From Parerythrobacter jejuensis (GTDB lineage Bacteria > Pseudomonadota > Alphaproteobacteria > Sphingomonadales > Sphingomonadaceae), in NCBI RefSeq assembly GCF_039536765.1, contig NZ_BAAAZF010000001.1, positions 186,001 through 250,000 of the forward strand: 64,000 nucleotides of DNA. The letters run 5' to 3'. The notes beneath the pieces are model-generated. The model was not told where the DNA came from, made no database searches, and was given only the letters and a program-made list of their open reading frames with translations. Of the stretch, positions 44,967 to 53,906 are shown in pieces. The position numbers were made by a program, and so were the translations under genes. Position 1 is the first letter of the stretch; each line of letters starts with the position of its first letter.

Positions 44967-46106
44967 GTGCAAACATTTGCTGTCCATCCTTTCGAAGCTC
45001 CGGAAAACGCGCAGTCGATCAGATCGGACTTGCGGGCATTCCTCGCTCAGCATCAGCCTGACAAGGATCCGGTGCTGAGAGCCAATTGCTGGACCGAATT
45101 TGATCCCGCATTCTCACAAGCGCTTGGGGCGGCGGGTTACCTCGGCATGCTCTGGCCCAGCCAGTATGGTGGGCATGAGCGTCTTCCGCTTGAGCGCTAT
45201 ATCGTGTTGGAAGAGCTGTTGGCGGCAGGCGCTCCCGTCGGCGCGCATTGGATCGCCGATCGTCAAACCGGGCCACTGTTGCTGCGTTACGGCACCGAGG
45301 AGCAGCGAGAGAAATACCTGCCCGGCTTCGCTGCCGGAACGATGTATGCCTGTATCGGGCTAAGTGAACCTGGTTCTGGTTCCGATCTTGCCTCCGTCCG
45401 GTCTTCAGCGCGCAAGACCGATGCAGGCTGGGTGCTCAGCGGGCAAAAAGTCTGGACTACCGGCGCGCACATCAGCCACGCCATGCTGGCATTGATGCGC
45501 AGCGAAGAGAGCAGTGAGCGCCAATCGGGGCTTAGCCAGTTCCTGATCGATCTCGACCTGCCTGGCATAACGATCAGGCCGATCATCGACATGTTCGGGA
45601 CCCACCATTTCAACGAGGTGTTCTTTGACGACGTGTTGGTTCCGCATGGTGCTTTGGTAGGGAAAGAGGGTGAAGGCTGGAAGCAGGCGACCGCGGAACT
45701 GGCGCTAGAACGTTCGGGCCCTGAGCGGTACCTTTCCAGTCACGCTTTGCTGGCTGCCGTGATCGATAGCCTCGGACCGGATGCATCTGCAGAAGTGACG
45801 GCCACCATTGGCCGGCTTGTCTCTGAAATGTGGACCCTGCGCCAGATGTCTATGTCTGTCGCGGCCAAGCTCGCCAGTGGTGTCGATCCGGTGGTCGAAG
45901 CGTCGATCGTCAAGGATCTGGGCAACACGTTTGAACAGGAAATGCCTCTGGCGATCCAGGCTGTACTCGATGCGGATTTGGCGGATGGTTCCGATCTGTC
46001 ACGGCTGTTGGCGACGCTGCTCCAAGTTTCGCCCAGCTTTTCTTTGCGTGGTGGTACGCGGGAAATCTTGCGCGGGATTATCGCCCGCGGATTGGGCCTC
46101 AGATGA
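44967..46106 (+). CDS. Acyl-CoA dehydrogenase (large-type subunit of a pair)
   Basis: FAD-dependent acyl-CoA dehydrogenase, 379 residues from GTG 44967. It shows the FAD contact IGLSEPGSGSDLAS and the KVWTTGAH strand. The C-terminal end is GGTREILRGIIARGLGL. The usual catalytic Glu of the YEG loop is not present (SLRGGTREI), a pattern seen in heteromeric acyl-CoA dehydrogenases. The next gene, overlapping by ATGA, is a second, smaller homolog, so an alpha2beta2 enzyme acting on a bulky CoA ester is likely. Confidence 0.86.
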   Translation: MQTFAVHPFEAPENAQSIRSDLRAFLAQHQPDKDPVLRANCWTEFDPAFSQALGAAGYLGMLWPSQYGGHERLPLERYIVLEELLAAGAPVGAHWIADRQTGPLLLRYGTEEQREKYLPGFAAGTMYACIGLSEPGSGSDLASVRSSARKTDAGWVLSGQKVWTTGAHISHAMLALMRSEESSERQSGLSQFLIDLDLPGITIRPIIDMFGTHHFNEVFFDDVLVPHGALVGKEGEGWKQATAELALERSGPERYLSSHALLAAVIDSLGPDASAEVTATIGRLVSEMWTLRQMSMSVAAKLASGVDPVVEASIVKDLGNTFEQEMPLAIQAVLDADLADGSDLSRLLATLLQVSPSFSLRGGTREILRGIIARGLGLR

Positions 46107-47050
46107 GCGAGAACCGGGAACAGCTTGCCGAAATGGCAGATGGCCTTTTTGCGGGCCTGCGCGGTGGTGAATTTGACACCTTTCAAACCCAAATCGGGGA
46201 AGCAGGCTTTGGCTTGCTCCTCGTTCCGGAAAGCAGCGAAGGGTTTGGCGGTGATTGGGGCGATCTGGCGACCGTGATGCGGTTAGCAGGAAAGCATGCG
46301 CTCGCATGGCCCCTGGGCGAGCATATCCTTGCTGCTCGCCTGTTGCACGATGCGGGAAGGCATGCAGATGCACTGACCCTATTGGCTGGTGAATCTTCCA
46401 TCCCTTGGGGGCGTGAAGCGGGCGATGTGCTCGTCGAAAGGGACGGGCAAATCTTGCTTGTGAGCGGGGAAGTGTCAGCTGGTGAAAGCCCTGCAGGCGA
46501 ACCGCGTGACATGGTAGCGTATGATTGGGATCGTGCTGTCCCTCTAGGCATTGAGGCGGACCTGTTCGGTCTGATCGCGTTCCTGCGAGTTTGCCAGACA
46601 GCTGGCGCATTGGATGCAGCGCTGGAGCTTGCCATTGAACATACCGGGCAACGCGAGCAATTCGGCCGGCCCCTGTCAAAATTCCAATCCGTCCAGCAAA
46701 GCATTGCATTGCTGGCTGTGGAAGCGGCGGCTGCGAATTGTGCAGCCCAGGGCGCCGCTGCTGCGCTGGATCGCTTCGGTCATGGCGGAGATGCGCGTTT
46801 CGAAATTGGCGCGGCGAAACTGCGATCAAATATTGCGATCAAGGTCGGGGCAGCGCTTGCGCATCAGGTTCATGGTGCGATCGGCTTTACCCAAGACTAT
46901 CCCTTGCATGAACTCACTCGCCGGATGATGGGCTGGCGTAGTGAAGGCGGGAATGATGCCTATTGGAGTGCGCGACTAGGGGCTCAAACGCTTGAGTGGG
47001 GTGGCCAGGGCCTGTGGGACCAGATTACTCGGCGAACGGACCCGGGCTGA
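46103..47050 (+). CDS. Acyl-CoA dehydrogenase (small-type subunit)
   Basis: A 315-residue acyl-CoA dehydrogenase homolog. The N-terminal domain is short and degenerate, and the C-terminal helical bundle is well kept (REQFGRPLSKFQSVQQ, QVHGAIGFTQDYPLHELTRR). It starts with ATG overlapping the upstream stop. Together with the previous gene it fits the heteromeric dehydrogenases that use one active and one structural subunit. Confidence 0.84.
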   Translation: MSENREQLAEMADGLFAGLRGGEFDTFQTQIGEAGFGLLLVPESSEGFGGDWGDLATVMRLAGKHALAWPLGEHILAARLLHDAGRHADALTLLAGESSIPWGREAGDVLVERDGQILLVSGEVSAGESPAGEPRDMVAYDWDRAVPLGIEADLFGLIAFLRVCQTAGALDAALELAIEHTGQREQFGRPLSKFQSVQQSIALLAVEAAAANCAAQGAAAALDRFGHGGDARFEIGAAKLRSNIAIKVGAALAHQVHGAIGFTQDYPLHELTRRMMGWRSEGGNDAYWSARLGAQTLEWGGQGLWDQITRRTDPG

Positions 47051-47106
47051 TTTCACCTGAATACATATGCCGGGACATCGCGCTTGCGCAGTTGTGCCGA
47101 GCCGCT

Positions 47107-47850
47107 ATGCCTAGCCCCATGTTGCAGCGCAGCACCTTGCCAGCACCGACCCCGCTTCTTGGTATCGAGCGGCCTGCGCTATTCCTCGATTTTGACGGTA
47201 CTTTGGTGGATATCGCCAGCAATCCGGACGCGATCAGCGTGGCCGATGACCTGGGGCAGAAGCTAGAAAGCTTGAGCCGTCGCTTGGAAGGACGCCTCGC
47301 AGTTGTGACGGGCAGGGGGATCGACAATCTGGAGCAGTTTCTAGGGTCTCGCGCTATGTTTCGCGCCGGCTCTCATGGTGCGCATGTGTTGACTGCAGAG
47401 GGCGCTGTCTTGCGGCAGGCGCAGGCATTGCCGGACGAAGTCACTGCCAGACTCTCGAGCTTCGCGCGTGATCATAACCTGCTATACGAGCGCAAGGCAC
47501 ATGGCGGCGCCTTGCATTATCGAACCAAGCCCGAACTCGAGGAGCAAGTTCGCGGGTTCGCGAATGATCTGGCGCAAGCCCATGATCTCTCCGCCAAATC
47601 TGGCAAGTGTGTCGTCGAACTAGTATGGCCCGGGGCCGACAAGGGTGGGGCGGTGCATTTGCTGATGCAGCAGGCTGAATTCTCCTCCTGTACGCCGATC
47701 TTCGTTGGCGACGATGTCACTGATGACGATGGCATGGCTGCTGCGGTTGAGCACGGCGGCTTTGGCATCGCTGTTGGCGAACGCCCCTCGAATAACGCCT
47801 CTTACCATCTCGATACCGTGAAAGACGTCCATACATGGCTGAACCTGTGA
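47107..47850 (+). CDS. otsB: Trehalose-6-phosphate phosphatase
   Basis: HAD-superfamily phosphatase, 247 residues. Motif I is LFLDFDGTLVD, with the nucleophile Asp. The end motif GDDVTDDDGM binds magnesium, and the cap region carries the GxHGA signature (AGSHGAH). It dephosphorylates trehalose 6-phosphate made by OtsA two genes downstream. ATG 47107 (MPSPMLQRS) is chosen over 46996, which would lie in the preceding gene. It overlaps the next gene by 16 bases. Confidence 0.92.
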   Translation: MPSPMLQRSTLPAPTPLLGIERPALFLDFDGTLVDIASNPDAISVADDLGQKLESLSRRLEGRLAVVTGRGIDNLEQFLGSRAMFRAGSHGAHVLTAEGAVLRQAQALPDEVTARLSSFARDHNLLYERKAHGGALHYRTKPELEEQVRGFANDLAQAHDLSAKSGKCVVELVWPGADKGGAVHLLMQQAEFSSCTPIFVGDDVTDDDGMAAAVEHGGFGIAVGERPSNNASYHLDTVKDVHTWLNL

Positions 47851-49646
47851 CTTCCGATCTCGAACTTTGGCCTATCGGCAATTGCCAGGTGTCCGGCTTG
47901 ATCGATCGCACCGGGGCGATCGTGTGGGGCTGTGTCCCACGGGTCGACGGTGATCCGGTTTTCTGCTCATTGCTCAACGACAGCAACCGCGGCGCGGGCA
48001 TTTGGCGGTTCGAACTGGAAGGCCAAGTCTCGGCCACTCAGGAATATATCCGCAATACACCGATACTTGTCACACGGCTTGAGGCGGAGGACGGAAGCGC
48101 CGTTGAAGTGCTCGATTTCTGTCCACGTTACGAAGGCAACGGCCGCATGTATCGACCGGTCGCCTTTGGCCGCATTGTCCGCCCAGTGGCCGGCAATCCA
48201 CGGATCCGGGTCGTCTTGCGTCCAATGAAGAATTATGGCGCACAGCCTGTCGAGACCACAAACGGGACGAACCACATCCGCTATTTGGTGGGGCAACAGG
48301 GCTTGCGGCTCAGCACCGATGCCCCAGTCGGCTATGTGCTCGAAAGCCGCACCTTCCGGATTGAGGGGGATACACATTTCTTCCTTGGGCCTGACGAGCC
48401 ATTTTCGGGTAACCTGCGCGAGGAAATCCGCCGGATGGAGCAATCCACCCGCAAGTACTGGCAGACCTGGGTGCGTGGGCTGGCAACTCCGTTTGAATGG
48501 CAGGACGAGGTGATCCGCTGCGCCATAACCCTCAAACTGTGCCAACATGAGGAAACCGGTGCGATTGTTGCTGCGCTGACGACCTCGATCCCGGAGGCGG
48601 CACATTCCGAACGTAACTGGGACTATCGTTACTGCTGGATCCGCGATTCCTATTACACGGTTCAGGCTCTCAATCGGCTTGGTGCGCTGGATGTGCTCGA
48701 GAAGTATCTCGGATATCTCCGTAATATTGTCGACAGCGCCAAAGGCGGGCACATCCAGCCGCTCTATTCGGTGATGGGCGAAAGCGAGCTGGATGAGACG
48801 ACGGCTGCGTACCTCGCTGGCTATCGCGGTATGGGCCCGGTGCGGCGCGGCAATGCGGCCTACAAGCAGATACAGCATGACTGTTACGGCCAGATCGTGA
48901 TGCCAACTGTGCAGGGTTTCTTTGACCGCCGCTTACTTCGGATTGCCGATGATCGGGACTTCGAAAGTCTTGAGGAAGTGGGCGAGATGGCGTGGAAGAT
49001 GCATGACCAGCCCGATGCCGGTTTGTGGGAATTCCGCACAAGGCAGGAAGTTCATACCTATTCTGCCGTAATGAGCTGGGCCGCCTGTGATCGCCTGGCC
49101 GGCACCGCGGAGTTAATCGGCAAGCCGGATCGTGCCAAATTGTGGCAGGATCGCGCGGAGGCAATCCGCACGAAGATCGAGGCCGAGGCCTGGGTAGAGG
49201 GTGATAGCAACGGCAATTCGGGGCACTACAAGGCGAGTTTTGAAACCGATTACCTTGATGCAAGCCTGCTGCAGATGATCGATCTCCGCTTTCTCAAGCC
49301 CGACGATCCGCGCTTCCAGTCCACCTTCGCTGCGATCGAGAAAGAACTGCGGCGCGGCGAGCATATGCTGCGCTATGCGACCGAAGATGATTTCGGCGCT
49401 CCCGAAACAGCCTTCAATGTCTGCACGTTCTGGTTGATTGAAGCCTTGCATCTCGCCGGACGCAGTGACGAGGCGAGGGGTTTGTTCTCTACCATGCTGG
49501 GCCATCGGACCGGTTCGGGCATGCTGAGCGAGGATCTCGACTGGGAATCAGGCGAGCTGTGGGGGAACTTCCCGCAAACCTACTCGCTGGTAGGTATAAT
49601 CAATTGTGCAGGGCTTCTTTCAAGGCCCTGGAGTGAGGTACGTTGA
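47835..49646 (+). CDS. Glycoside hydrolase family 15 protein
   Basis: A 603-residue GH15 enzyme. The family has glucoamylases and, in actinobacteria, trehalases. Catalytic-site landmarks are RNWDYRYCWIRDSYY (about 260-274) and LSEDLDWESGELWGNFPQ (about 562-580), where the second Glu is expected. Its place between otsB and otsA, overlapping both, suggests trehalose turnover or processing of a related glucan. I cannot separate the two activities from sequence. The stop overlaps the otsA start (TTGA). Confidence 0.88.
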   Translation: MAEPVTSDLELWPIGNCQVSGLIDRTGAIVWGCVPRVDGDPVFCSLLNDSNRGAGIWRFELEGQVSATQEYIRNTPILVTRLEAEDGSAVEVLDFCPRYEGNGRMYRPVAFGRIVRPVAGNPRIRVVLRPMKNYGAQPVETTNGTNHIRYLVGQQGLRLSTDAPVGYVLESRTFRIEGDTHFFLGPDEPFSGNLREEIRRMEQSTRKYWQTWVRGLATPFEWQDEVIRCAITLKLCQHEETGAIVAALTTSIPEAAHSERNWDYRYCWIRDSYYTVQALNRLGALDVLEKYLGYLRNIVDSAKGGHIQPLYSVMGESELDETTAAYLAGYRGMGPVRRGNAAYKQIQHDCYGQIVMPTVQGFFDRRLLRIADDRDFESLEEVGEMAWKMHDQPDAGLWEFRTRQEVHTYSAVMSWAACDRLAGTAELIGKPDRAKLWQDRAEAIRTKIEAEAWVEGDSNGNSGHYKASFETDYLDASLLQMIDLRFLKPDDPRFQSTFAAIEKELRRGEHMLRYATEDDFGAPETAFNVCTFWLIEALHLAGRSDEARGLFSTMLGHRTGSGMLSEDLDWESGELWGNFPQTYSLVGIINCAGLLSRPWSEVR

Positions 49647-51034
49647 GCCGACTGGTTGTGATCTCGAACCGCGTAGCGGTACCCAAGGCTAGAGGTGCCG
49701 CGGGTGCGCAAGGCGGGTTGGCCGGGGCGCTCAATTCCGCGTTGAAGAAGTTCGGTGGGATATGGTTCGGCTGGTCTGGACAGGAGAGTGAAGACCGTAC
49801 CGGCAATATCAATCTGCAACGCAGTGAAGGGGTGACAACCGCCACGATCGATCTCTCGGCTCGCGATATCGATGAATATTACAATGGCTACGCCAATTCG
49901 ACGCTGTGGCCGCTGTTCCATTACCGGCTCGATCTTACGGAATATGAACGCGAAACCGGCATCAGTTACGAGCGGGTCAACGAACGTTTCGCCGAATGCG
50001 TCACGCCGCTGATTGAAAGCGATGATCTGGTTTGGGTGCATGATTATCATCTGCTCCCATTGGGCGAACGGCTCCGGTCTCGCGGGTTGAAGAACCGGAT
50101 CGGGTTCTTTCTCCACATCCCGTGGCCTCCAACACGGTTGTTCGTGTCGCTGCCTTTTCATGAGCGGCTGGTGAAAACCATGCTGCACTATGACGTGATC
50201 GGCTTCCAGACACAGGAATGGCTGGAGAGCTTCCTCCACTATTGCACCAAGGAACTGGGCGCGGATGTTGATGAAGCGACTGGCTTGATTTCCTACGAAG
50301 GGCGCACGGTCCGGGCCAAAGCCTATCCGATCGGGATCGATTGGGACCATTTCCAGGCCCAGGGCGATAGTGAAGAGGCCAAAGTAGCCGAACAGAGACT
50401 GATTGAATCCACCCGCAACCGGACCGCCATGATCGGGGTTGATCGGTTGGATTATTCCAAGGGCTTGCCAGAGCGGATCGACGGTATCGGACGCTTTTTT
50501 GACCAGCATTCCGAACGGGTTCGCGACCTTGTCTACATCCAGATCGCGCCGCCCAGCCGTGAAGACGTACAAAGTTATCAACAAATACGCGAAACACTCG
50601 AACAGAAGACCGGACAGATCAACGGAGCGCGGTCGGAAGTCGATCTTGTTCCGATCCGCTACGTCAATCGCGGGTATAGCCATGGTGAATTGTTCGGTTT
50701 TTTCCGGGCCTGCAAGATCGGATTGGTGACGCCGCTGCGGGACGGGATGAACTTGGTCGCCAAGGAGTATCTTGCCGCGCAGGACCCTGAGGATCCCGGG
50801 GTCCTAATCCTGTCGCGTTTTGCAGGTGCTGCCGCGCAGATGCCCGAGGCTGTTCTGGTCAATCCGCATAGCCCGGACGATGTCAGCCATGCGATCAAAC
50901 TGGCCCTGGACATGCCTCTGGAGGAGCGCAAGCGACGCTATCATGCGATGATTCAGACGGTTCGGGATGACAATGTGCAGGATTGGACAGAAGCCTTCAC
51001 GCGCGATTTGGCAGAAGTCTCCTGCAAGACCTGA
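49643..51034 (+). CDS. otsA: Alpha,alpha-trehalose-phosphate synthase
   Basis: GT20 glycosyltransferase, 463 residues. It joins UDP- or ADP-glucose with glucose 6-phosphate. Landmarks are WVHDYHLLP near residue 131, GVDRLDYSKG near 265 with the phosphate-binding Arg, and PLRDGMNLVAKEY near 370. It begins with a rare TTG at 49643 that overlaps the GH15 TGA, so translation probably depends on the upstream gene. Confidence 0.93.
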   Translation: MSRLVVISNRVAVPKARGAAGAQGGLAGALNSALKKFGGIWFGWSGQESEDRTGNINLQRSEGVTTATIDLSARDIDEYYNGYANSTLWPLFHYRLDLTEYERETGISYERVNERFAECVTPLIESDDLVWVHDYHLLPLGERLRSRGLKNRIGFFLHIPWPPTRLFVSLPFHERLVKTMLHYDVIGFQTQEWLESFLHYCTKELGADVDEATGLISYEGRTVRAKAYPIGIDWDHFQAQGDSEEAKVAEQRLIESTRNRTAMIGVDRLDYSKGLPERIDGIGRFFDQHSERVRDLVYIQIAPPSREDVQSYQQIRETLEQKTGQINGARSEVDLVPIRYVNRGYSHGELFGFFRACKIGLVTPLRDGMNLVAKEYLAAQDPEDPGVLILSRFAGAAAQMPEAVLVNPHSPDDVSHAIKLALDMPLEERKRRYHAMIQTVRDDNVQDWTEAFTRDLAEVSCKT

Positions 51035-51078
51035 TCCAACGCTTGTCGGGGATGGATTCGCCGTGCCACTAGGCCGTC

Positions 51079-51858
51079 ATGGCAAACGAACGCGTCCTTC
51101 CGCTCGAGCAAGTTCACAATTTCCGCGATTATGGCGGCTACGCCACGCGTGACGGAGGGACTGTGCGGCGCAACCTGCTGTTCCGCTCCGGCCATCATGC
51201 GGAAGCAACCACGGACGATTTGTCCGCAATTGATGCCTTGGCATTGGCGCATGTCGTCGACCTTCGCGGCAATGGGGAACGCGAAAGCCACCCGGTCCGG
51301 CTGCCGGGAGGTTTTGCAGGCGAGCTACTCCATTTCGATGGTGAGACGGCCGGGCTTGGGGCGCATCTGGGCGCCTTGGACGGCGCGATGACGGCGGAAG
51401 ACGCGCATTCAGCGATGGAGAAGCTCTATTCTACCCTGCCAAAGCGCGAAAACCTGATCTGGATCTTGAAGCGCTATTTTACGGCGCTTGCCAAAGGGGA
51501 GGGGGCGAGCTTGGTTCATTGCCATGCGGGTAAGGATCGCACCGGTATGGCCGTCGACTTGCTCCACCATGCCCTGGGAGTGCATCCCGATGACGCGATG
51601 GAAGATTTCTTGCTGACCAATAAGGCCGGCGATCAGGATGCGCGCATAGCCCAAAGTGCGCCGACCATTCGCGCGCGCTACGGCGCGGTGGATGATGAGA
51701 CCGTGCGGGTCGTCATGGGAGTGGATGCCCGCTACCTGCATGCCGCGCGTAAAGCACTGGTCGATGCGCATGGATCGGTCGACGCTTTCCTGCACGACGT
51801 GCTTGGCGTTGACGAAGAAGGCCGCAAGGCCCTGCGCTTGCATCTGGTGGAAATGTAA
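51079..51858 (+). CDS. Tyrosine-protein phosphatase, CX5R type
   Basis: A 259-residue phosphatase of the tyrosine/lipid dual-specificity class. The P-loop is HCHAGKDRTG, with nucleophile C148 and R154; the AGK pattern is typical of bacterial lipid-like PTPs (Pfam Y_phosphatase3). The N-terminal FRDYGGY is also conserved. ATG 51079 begins 44 bases after otsA and could be part of the same operon. Substrate unknown. Confidence 0.88.
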   Translation: MANERVLPLEQVHNFRDYGGYATRDGGTVRRNLLFRSGHHAEATTDDLSAIDALALAHVVDLRGNGERESHPVRLPGGFAGELLHFDGETAGLGAHLGALDGAMTAEDAHSAMEKLYSTLPKRENLIWILKRYFTALAKGEGASLVHCHAGKDRTGMAVDLLHHALGVHPDDAMEDFLLTNKAGDQDARIAQSAPTIRARYGAVDDETVRVVMGVDARYLHAARKALVDAHGSVDAFLHDVLGVDEEGRKALRLHLVEM

Positions 51859-51946
51859 CCAGATCGGCTGGACCGGCGAAGGTCCCGCCATCACAAGAGA
51901 CGCTTAGCGCGCCCGACCGGCCCGCACAGATACGGAATTGCAGACT

Positions 51947-52915
51947 ATGGCTACGCATCGCACCAAAATGCTCATCATCGGCTCCGGCCCGGCGGGATAC
52001 TCCGCCGCCATCTACGGTGCGCGCGCCATGATGGAACCGATTGTAGTACAGGGTCTTCAGCCTGGCGGTCAGCTTACCATCACCACCGATGTCGAGAATT
52101 ACCCCGGTTTTCGCGATGTGGTTCAGGGGCCCTGGTTGATGGAAGAGATGCAGGCCCAGGCCGAACATGTCGGAACCCGCATGATGTGGGATACGATCGT
52201 GGAAGTCGATATCGAGAATGGCTCCCCTTTCCGCGCGATTGGCGATAGCGGCGACGAGTATATTGGCGATGTACTGGTGATTGCGACCGGTGCACAGGCG
52301 AAGTGGCTCGGCGTTCCTGGCGAGCAGGAGCTTGGTGGCAAGGGTGTCAGCGCCTGTGCGACGTGCGACGGGTTCTTTTATCGCGGCAAGAAGGTGGCCG
52401 TGATCGGCGGGGGCAACACCGCTGTCGAAGAGGCGCTCTATCTCACCAACCATTCTGACGATGTGACGTTGATCCACCGTCGTGACGAGCTGCGTTCGGA
52501 GAAGATCCTGCAAGAGAGGCTCTTCAAATCCGACAAGATCAGCACCTTGTGGAACAAGACCGTCGAGAGTTTCGAGGCGGGGGATGATGGGTCATTGAGC
52601 CATCTTGTCCTCATAGACACCCAGACGGGCGAGAGATCGACGCTGGAAGTCGATGGCGCATTCGTGGCGATTGGCCATGCCCCGGCGACCGAGTTGTTCA
52701 AGGGCAAGTTGCCGATGGACGAGACGGGCTATTTGCTGGTTGAGCCGGGCACGCCCAAGACTTCCATACCGGGTGTATTCGCGGCCGGTGATGTGATGGA
52801 TCACACCTACCGTCAGGCGGTAACGGCTGCGGGTGTCGGTTGCATGGCCGCTCTCGATGCCGAACGCTTCCTCGCAACGCTAGAGGAGACGCGGGAAGTG
52901 GAGGCGGCGGAGTAA
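51947..52915 (+). CDS. trxB: Thioredoxin reductase
   Basis: FAD/NADPH disulfide reductase, 322 residues. FAD loop GSGPAGYSAA is at residues 12-21, redox motif CATC at 137-140, NADPH loop GGGNTAVEEA, and the C-terminal FAD motif GVFAAGDVMDHTYRQAVTAAG. ATG 51947 is used; the TTG three codons earlier is unlikely. It supplies reduced thioredoxin. It converges on the MAPEG pair with 35 bases between. Confidence 0.95.
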   Translation: MATHRTKMLIIGSGPAGYSAAIYGARAMMEPIVVQGLQPGGQLTITTDVENYPGFRDVVQGPWLMEEMQAQAEHVGTRMMWDTIVEVDIENGSPFRAIGDSGDEYIGDVLVIATGAQAKWLGVPGEQELGGKGVSACATCDGFFYRGKKVAVIGGGNTAVEEALYLTNHSDDVTLIHRRDELRSEKILQERLFKSDKISTLWNKTVESFEAGDDGSLSHLVLIDTQTGERSTLEVDGAFVAIGHAPATELFKGKLPMDETGYLLVEPGTPKTSIPGVFAAGDVMDHTYRQAVTAAGVGCMAALDAERFLATLEETREVEAAE

Positions 52916-52950
52916 GCTCCAACCCGCCCCATTTGCTGCCCCACCACCTT

Positions 52951-53397
52951 TTACATGTGAATGTCGAAGACCGTGATGGTTGCGTGAAAGATCAGCGCAA
53001 TCAGGATCAGGCTCGACAATGCGAACAGGATAAAGCGCACCAGAACCTTGTTAGCGGTTACCTGGACCAGCGAGTGGATTACCCTAAGGCCCATATACAT
53101 CCAGCCTAGCAGCGCGTTGATGCCGTCGCCCTGGCCCGTTATCGCGAGCACGATTGCTACGGCGTAGAACACGGTCGGTTGCTCGTGCAGATGATTGTAA
53201 TTGTCTGCCTTCCAATTGACATTGTCCGGCAGTTTTTCGCGCAAGCCGGCACCGGTTGTCCCGACGAGTTTGGCGGGCTCCTGGATGTCGGGAGCTTTGT
53301 TCATGGCGGGAATGCGGGTGGCATACATCCACGCCCACATCACCATGGTCCAGATCGCCAGGGCGACCACTGGCTGAAGGATATTCATGCCGATCAT
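52951..53397 (-). CDS. MAPEG-family membrane protein (copy B)
   Basis: A 148-residue four-helix protein of the MAPEG family (eicosanoid/glutathione metabolism proteins). The conserved block NWKADNYNHLHEQPTVFY lies between helices 1 and 2, and WMYMGLRVIHS precedes helix 3. Bacterial MAPEG functions are largely unknown; some bind glutathione. ATG overlaps the stop of copy A (ATGA), so the two are coupled. Confidence 0.85.
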   Translation of the reverse strand: MIGMNILQPVVALAIWTMVMWAWMYATRIPAMNKAPDIQEPAKLVGTTGAGLREKLPDNVNWKADNYNHLHEQPTVFYAVAIVLAITGQGDGINALLGWMYMGLRVIHSLVQVTANKVLVRFILFALSSLILIALIFHATITVFDIHM

Positions 53398-53843
53398 ACG
53401 AGAACTCCGGGATCATGAAACAGGGTTGCCATCACCGCGCGTACTGCGAGCACCACGAGGGATAGAGTGGACAAAACGAAGATCAGGAAGCGGACAGACA
53501 CAACGTTGACCATTGCCTGCCAGATCGAATGGACAATACGTAGGCCGACATAGACCCAGGCCAGCGTCACATCGAGCGCGCCGGCACCCATGATCGCAAG
53601 GATTACCACGGTAGGGTAGAAGATGGTCGGCTGTTCCATCAAGTGGGCGTAATTGTGTGCCTTCCAGTTTACCTTGTCGGGGATGACCCCCTCCAGATCC
53701 TGGCCGCGACCGCCGGGTTTGGCGTCCTTGAGATCAGCACCGGACTTGGCCATGGCCGGAAATCGTGTCCCGGCTGTCCAGAACAGCATGATCAGTGACC
53801 AGACGACCAAAACGGCGGCTGGCGCGAGCATTTGAGCCTGCAT
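53394..53843 (-). CDS. MAPEG-family membrane protein (copy A)
   Basis: A 149-residue paralog of the next gene on the minus strand. The shared pattern is NWKAHNYAHLMEQPTIFYP and WVYVGLRIVHS, with the same four-helix layout. The two proteins are clearly diverged duplicates and could form a mixed trimer, since MAPEG proteins are trimeric. It is preceded by a ggaggggaa-rich sequence before ATG 53843. Confidence 0.85.
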   Translation of the reverse strand: MQAQMLAPAAVLVVWSLIMLFWTAGTRFPAMAKSGADLKDAKPGGRGQDLEGVIPDKVNWKAHNYAHLMEQPTIFYPTVVILAIMGAGALDVTLAWVYVGLRIVHSIWQAMVNVVSVRFLIFVLSTLSLVVLAVRAVMATLFHDPGVLV

Positions 53844-53906
53844 GGGTTCCCCTCCCTTGAAATCGTTCCCTTGGTGGCGAGGGCATGGTGGAATGTCAAA
53901 CGCGGC

